Below are positions 37,010 through 39,268 of a DNA stretch of 39,268 nt, in pieces (the stretch's first letter is position 1; every line of letters begins with the position of its first letter). The stretch lies in IMG/VR virus record IMGVR_UViG_3300046501_000349, positions 1 to 39,268 of that record; one strand, 5' to 3'. The notes beneath the pieces are model-generated. The model had not been told where the DNA came from. It saw only the letters and a list, made by a program, of their open reading frames with translations, and searched no databases. The position numbers were made by a program, and so were the translations under genes. Source of the stretch: a virus.

Positions 37010-38152
37010 TTATTCATCGTTGACCACAAATTGCCCACTTTTCATTGCTCTGTTGAATTGCTCACTTAAATCTTTCTTCATGCTCGGTAAAACGTGTGAG
37101 TAGGTATCAAGTGTAATTCTTACGGTGGAGTGGCCCAAACGTTCGGCAACTATTTTTGGGTTCACTCCCATTTGCAAAAGAATGGTGGCATGGGTATGGC
37201 GCAGATCATGGAACCGAATTCTGGGAAGTCCAGCTCTTTCGATATAACGAGTGAACAGTCCATTGACCCCACCAGGATTAACAAACTCACCCGTTTCTTG
37301 AGCGAACACCATGTTATGTTCTTTATAGACCCCACCAAACTTTAATCGTTCTAAATTTTGTTTAACTTTTTGCTTTTTGAGCACTCTTATAATATCATCA
37401 TCCATGTAGATGGTTCGGATGGAGTTTGCTGTTTTCGGTTCTTGCAGCAAATATCCATCTTTTATTTTGTATAGTGTTTTCGTAATCTTGATGGTTTTTT
37501 CTTCGAAGTTAATGCTATCCCACGTTAAGCCTAAAATTTCCCCTTTACGCATCCCCGTATAAGCGGCTAAGTAGTAGATTGGATGGTACCGGGAATGTTT
37601 GGTGGTTTTTAAAAACTCATTGACCTGCTGAATGGACCACACTTTCATTTCTTTTCGCTTTAATCGTGGTGGCTCCAACATACTGGCAACATCTTTTTGA
37701 ATCACTCCCCATTTAAACGCTACCCGTAACACTAAACGAATCATTTCGTGCATTCGCTGGATGTAGTGAGAGGAATAATCTTCTTTAATTTTCTCATTGT
37801 AAAATTGTTGGACTAACGCTTGATCGATATCGCTTAAATTGACATCGCGAAACCAGGGTATGATTTGAGCGACCACCAAATTATAAGAATTAGCATAAGA
37901 TGATGGTTTCACTCGATTGCGGTAGGTGTTTTCAAAATAATCAAGAGCAAACTCCTTAAACTTCTTTTTAGAAGGTTCGACGTATTGCCCTTTCCCTACA
38001 TCTGTGACTAGTTCAGCGAGTGCGGCTTGAGCTTCTTTTTTTGTCTTAAAGCCCGACTGTGTTTTCTGTTTTCGTTTTCCTGTGCGTGGATCTTTCCCTA
38101 TATCAACGGTATACGACCATTTGTTTCCTCTTTTGCGGATGTACCCTTTCAT
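37010..38152 (-). CDS. int: Tyrosine integrase
   Basis: A 380-residue tyrosine recombinase. Residues 1-50 are an AP2-like arm-binding domain (GYIRKRGNKWSYTVDIGKDP), 60-160 a SAM-like core-binding domain, 170-365 the catalytic domain with R202 (AAYTGMRKGEILGL), K240, H315 and R318 (RFHDLRHTHATILL), H341 (LGHSTVRI) and nucleophile Y351 (LDTYSHV). It joins attP to the host attB and, with Xis, reverses this. The full size and intact residues suggest it is active. Confidence 0.96.
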   Translation of the reverse strand: MKGYIRKRGNKWSYTVDIGKDPRTGKRKQKTQSGFKTKKEAQAALAELVTDVGKGQYVEPSKKKFKEFALDYFENTYRNRVKPSSYANSYNLVVAQIIPWFRDVNLSDIDQALVQQFYNEKIKEDYSSHYIQRMHEMIRLVLRVAFKWGVIQKDVASMLEPPRLKRKEMKVWSIQQVNEFLKTTKHSRYHPIYYLAAYTGMRKGEILGLTWDSINFEEKTIKITKTLYKIKDGYLLQEPKTANSIRTIYMDDDIIRVLKKQKVKQNLERLKFGGVYKEHNMVFAQETGEFVNPGGVNGLFTRYIERAGLPRIRFHDLRHTHATILLQMGVNPKIVAERLGHSTVRITLDTYSHVLPSMKKDLSEQFNRAMKSGQFVVNDE

Positions 38153-38258
38153 GTTCCTGCTCCTTCTCTTTTATTTTGGCTGTGCCTTGGACAATGTGCG
38201 TGTCTGTAAAATAAAAGAAGCCTTCGGGTAACTCGTCCACCTTAATAATTTTCCTCAT
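38103..38258 (-). CDS. 51-residue protein upstream of integrase
   Basis: A small basic protein (MRKIIKVDELPEGFFYFTDT, HIVQGTAKIKEKEQEHERVH) with a GAGGGAAGGCG ribosome site. Its last 50 bases overlap the start of int in another frame, so the two are probably co-translated. It is the first gene of the int transcript. Small proteins in this place occur in other Bacillus phages; function unknown. Confidence 0.55.
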   Translation of the reverse strand: MRKIIKVDELPEGFFYFTDTHIVQGTAKIKEKEQEHERVHPQKRKQMVVYR

Positions 38259-38283
38259 GATTACGCCTTCCCTCTACCGAAAT

Positions 38284-38352
38284 AAGAACAAAAATACGAA
38301 CAACTGTTCTTTTGTAGTTCCAATTATATTCCTTTTTTCCTTAGAGGGAAAT
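38284..38352 (-). promoter_or_regulatory. Integrase promoter with operator and SOS-box-like site
   Basis: On the minus strand TTTCCC (38346-38351), 17 bases and TATAAT (38323-38328) form the promoter. The operator TTTCCTTAGAGGGAAAT (38336-38352) overlaps the -35, and CGAACAACTGTTCT (38297-38310), matching the B. subtilis LexA consensus at 12 of 14 positions, lies around +6 to +19. A wider inverted repeat AAGAACA-N14-TGTTCTT (38284-38311) encloses it. Dual control by phage repressor and host LexA is inferred. Confidence 0.5.
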
Positions 38353-38371
38353 ACTTTTGTCTATTGCTAAT

Positions 38372-38402
38372 TTTCGACATTTTGGTTCTAATTTTGTCGA
38401 AA
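38372..38402. repeat. Inverted repeat TTTCGACA / TGTCGAAA
   Basis: A perfect 8-base inverted repeat, TTTCGACA (38372-38379) and TGTCGAAA (38395-38402), 15 bases apart, just after the 3' end of the repressor gene. It could be a weak terminator of repressor transcription (no U-run) or a protein-binding site upstream of the int promoter. Confidence 0.5.
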
Positions 38403-38431
38403 CATCTTTATCTGTGTGTTTTTGGTGTCAT

Positions 38432-38770
38432 TTAGTCGCTTTTTTTGTCTTTTTCCACAACTTCCCTTGCTAATTTCAAATAGACCTCGCTTGCCGAGAA
38501 ACCTTTTTCCTTCAACTCATTCACCACAAATAACCAATCGTCATCACCAGTAAATGGATTTTCCACTTTTTCTTTATTTGGAAACAAGTCCACCACATCG
38601 ACATCGAGCGCAGCGGCTATTTTATGTAAATTTTCTAAGTTGATGGGTTTTTTCCCATTTTCCAACTTGGATAGGTAGCCCGTAGACTTTTCCAATTTTT
38701 TAGCGAGATCCTCTAGTGTCATTTTCCTCTCTTCCCTTATTTTTCTAATTGTTTTCCCAATGTTCTTCAA
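38432..38770 (-). CDS. XRE-family lysogeny repressor
   Basis: A 112-residue repressor. Residues 3-60 are a Cro/C1 HTH (IGKTIRKIREERKMTLEDLA, KKLEKSTGYLSKLENGKKPI), followed by a short C-terminal helical region (DDDWLFVVNELKEKGFSASE) and no peptidase domain, so release from repression is not by RecA-type self-cleavage. I chose TTG 38770, six bases after GGTGGTGAT, since ATG 38788 lacks a good site and the longer frame to 38851 begins within the promoter. It is divergent to the Cro-like gene. Confidence 0.78.
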   Translation of the reverse strand: MKNIGKTIRKIREERKMTLEDLAKKLEKSTGYLSKLENGKKPINLENLHKIAAALDVDVVDLFPNKEKVENPFTGDDDWLFVVNELKEKGFSASEVYLKLAREVVEKDKKSD

Positions 38771-38795
38771 CGCTTTATCACCACCCATAAATATG

Positions 38796-38851
38796 TTGCC
38801 CAAAAGGGAACATTCAACTTCTATTATGTATTTCCTATTTGCTTTTATCAA
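38796..38851 (-). promoter_or_regulatory. Repressor promoter and autoregulatory operator
   Basis: On the minus strand TTGATA (38846-38851), a 17-base spacer and CATAAT (38823-38828) form a good promoter. The operator-like TTGCCCAAAAGGGAACA (38796-38812) lies just after the start of transcription, so repressor could limit its own synthesis. The -35 itself contains the TTG that a longer repressor frame would use, which argues against that start. Confidence 0.6.
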
Positions 38852-38887
38852 CTTTCAAAAAGATTTTAAAAAAACTAAAAGAAACTA

Positions 38888-38948
38888 GTTGACCTATGGG
38901 GAAAAGTGTTTATAATAAGAATCAAGAGGTGTTTCCTTATAGGGAAAA
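38888..38948 (+). promoter_or_regulatory. Early promoter (cro-like) and its operators
   Basis: TTGACC (38889-38894), 16 bases and TATAAT (38911-38916) form the promoter of the early operon. Operators GTTGACCTATGGGGAAA (38888-38904) over the -35 and spacer, and TTTCCTTATAGGGAAAA (38932-38948) just downstream, frame it. With the site at 39158 they give three operators around this promoter, a lambda OR-like layout. Repressor binding is inferred. Confidence 0.65.
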
Positions 38949-38966
38949 CTTCTAGGAGGTGAAAAA

Positions 38967-39155
38967 TTGCCAAACCGAATTCAAGAACGCAGACTAGAAT
39001 TAGACATGACTCAAGCGGAATTGGCGAAAAAACTAAAAATAAGCACAACTTATCTAAGCAAGCTCGAAAATGAGAGAGTACACATCAATGTAAGCCTTGC
39101 GATTCGTATTGCAAGAGCGTTACAGACCAGAGTAGAGGAAATTTTTTTCGATTAG
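38967..39155 (+). CDS. Cro-like XRE regulator
   Basis: A 62-residue HTH protein (PNRIQERRLELDMTQAELAK, then KLKISTTYLSKLENERVHIN and SLAIRIARALQTRVEEIFF) starting at TTG after AGGAGGTG. It resembles the HTH of the minus-strand repressor (YLSKLEN in both) and is the first gene of the early transcript. In phages of this kind the Cro-like protein turns off the repressor and favours lytic growth. Its stop is followed by an operator and, over the circular junction, the excisionase gene. Confidence 0.82.
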   Translation: MPNRIQERRLELDMTQAELAKKLKISTTYLSKLENERVHINVSLAIRIARALQTRVEEIFFD

Positions 39156-39268
39156 TATTTTCCCTATAGGTCAACTTTAAGGAGGAAGAACTGGTGAAAC
39201 GTAAAGAAGACTATCCGTTGGTATTAACAGTTGCAGAAATTATGGAGATTTTAGGAATCGGTAAGCGT
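39145..39268. repeat. Terminal direct repeat, right copy
   Basis: Copy of 1-124 with two silent differences. It includes an operator TTTTCCCTATAGGTCAA (39158-39174) and the 5' end of the excisionase gene. Confidence 0.95.
39194..39268 (+). CDS. xis: Excisionase-like gene, partial copy (cut by window end)
   Basis: The first 25 codons of the same gene as 50-241, ending at the window border. All codons encode the same residues despite two base changes (GGC to GGA and GGA to GGT). It is the start of the circularised gene rather than a second gene, unless the phage is tandemly repeated. Confidence 0.7.
   Translation, partial: MKRKEDYPLVLTVAEIMEILGIGKR

Noticed and set aside
36980-37010. tRNA T-arm-like stem AGGGTTTTCAAGCCCT suggesting an att core in a tRNA gene
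   Set aside because: Stem of only four bases, no CCA or acceptor stem, and no second copy in the window to prove a core.
1-39268. CRISPR arrays, tRNA, rRNA or insertion sequences
   Set aside because: No spaced identical repeats, no tRNA cloverleaf, and no transposase or flanking inverted repeats were seen.

Overview
The window looks like one complete genome of a temperate phage from a Gram-positive, low-GC host, most likely a Bacillaceae member. Ribosome binding sites are strong AGGAGG types, GTG and TTG starts are frequent, promoters are sigma-A-like, and the early genes include a YqaI-like protein, a Gp157-like protein, an Erf-type annealing protein, DUF3797 and DUF3310, all usual in Bacillus prophages. 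The first 124 bases recur at the end (1-124 = 39145-39268, two mismatches), so the molecule is circular or circularly permuted with a unit of about 39,144 bp, and no host DNA flanks it. I infer an excised or packaged phage genome cut inside the lysogeny module, not an integrated prophage.

Layout, on the + strand unless noted. (1) 1-4425: excisionase-like gene, then small early genes, the Gp157-like gene and the Erf recombinase. (2) 4459-5118: a second divergent pair of XRE regulators. (3) 5133-7492: replication initiator with an internal iteron array that is a candidate origin, and a DnaB-type helicase. (4) 7558-13081: nucleotide and recombination genes (DUF3310, HNH nuclease, SSB, a PD-(D/E)XK-like nuclease, dimeric dUTPase, a RuvC-like resolvase) ending with a RinA/ArpU-like late activator. 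(5) 13082-13551: a control region with a strong promoter behind a direct repeat, terminators and a 27-residue microgene. (6) 13552-19575: terminase, portal, a DUF2829 (Tad2-like) insert, scaffold and capsid. (7) 19639-32380: decoration-like genes, connector, beta-helix tailspike, nozzle-like protein, transglycosylase protein and a 1674-residue internal protein. (8) 32381-33838: membrane protein, holin and amidase. (9) 33853-36768: an accessory cassette with a minus-strand gene, an FtsK-like ATPase, a replication-relaxation protein, a hydrophobic membrane protein and a zinc ribbon. (10) 36793-39268: candidate attP, integrase (-), repressor (-), Cro-like gene (+) and back to the excisionase.

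The structural module has no tape-measure, major tail-tube or sheath gene. Its content fits a short-tailed, P22-like particle: portal, scaffold, capsid, gp4-like connector, tailspike, gp10-like nozzle and ejection proteins. A temperate phage of this type with a roughly 39 kb genome in a Bacillales host is the most unusual aspect.

An XRE repressor and a family of TTTCCNTATAGGGAAA-like operators link the cro, repressor and int promoters, and one accessory gene far away at 34 kb. The int promoter also carries an SOS-box-like sequence. All functions are read from translated sequence and motif recognition; no database search was run.
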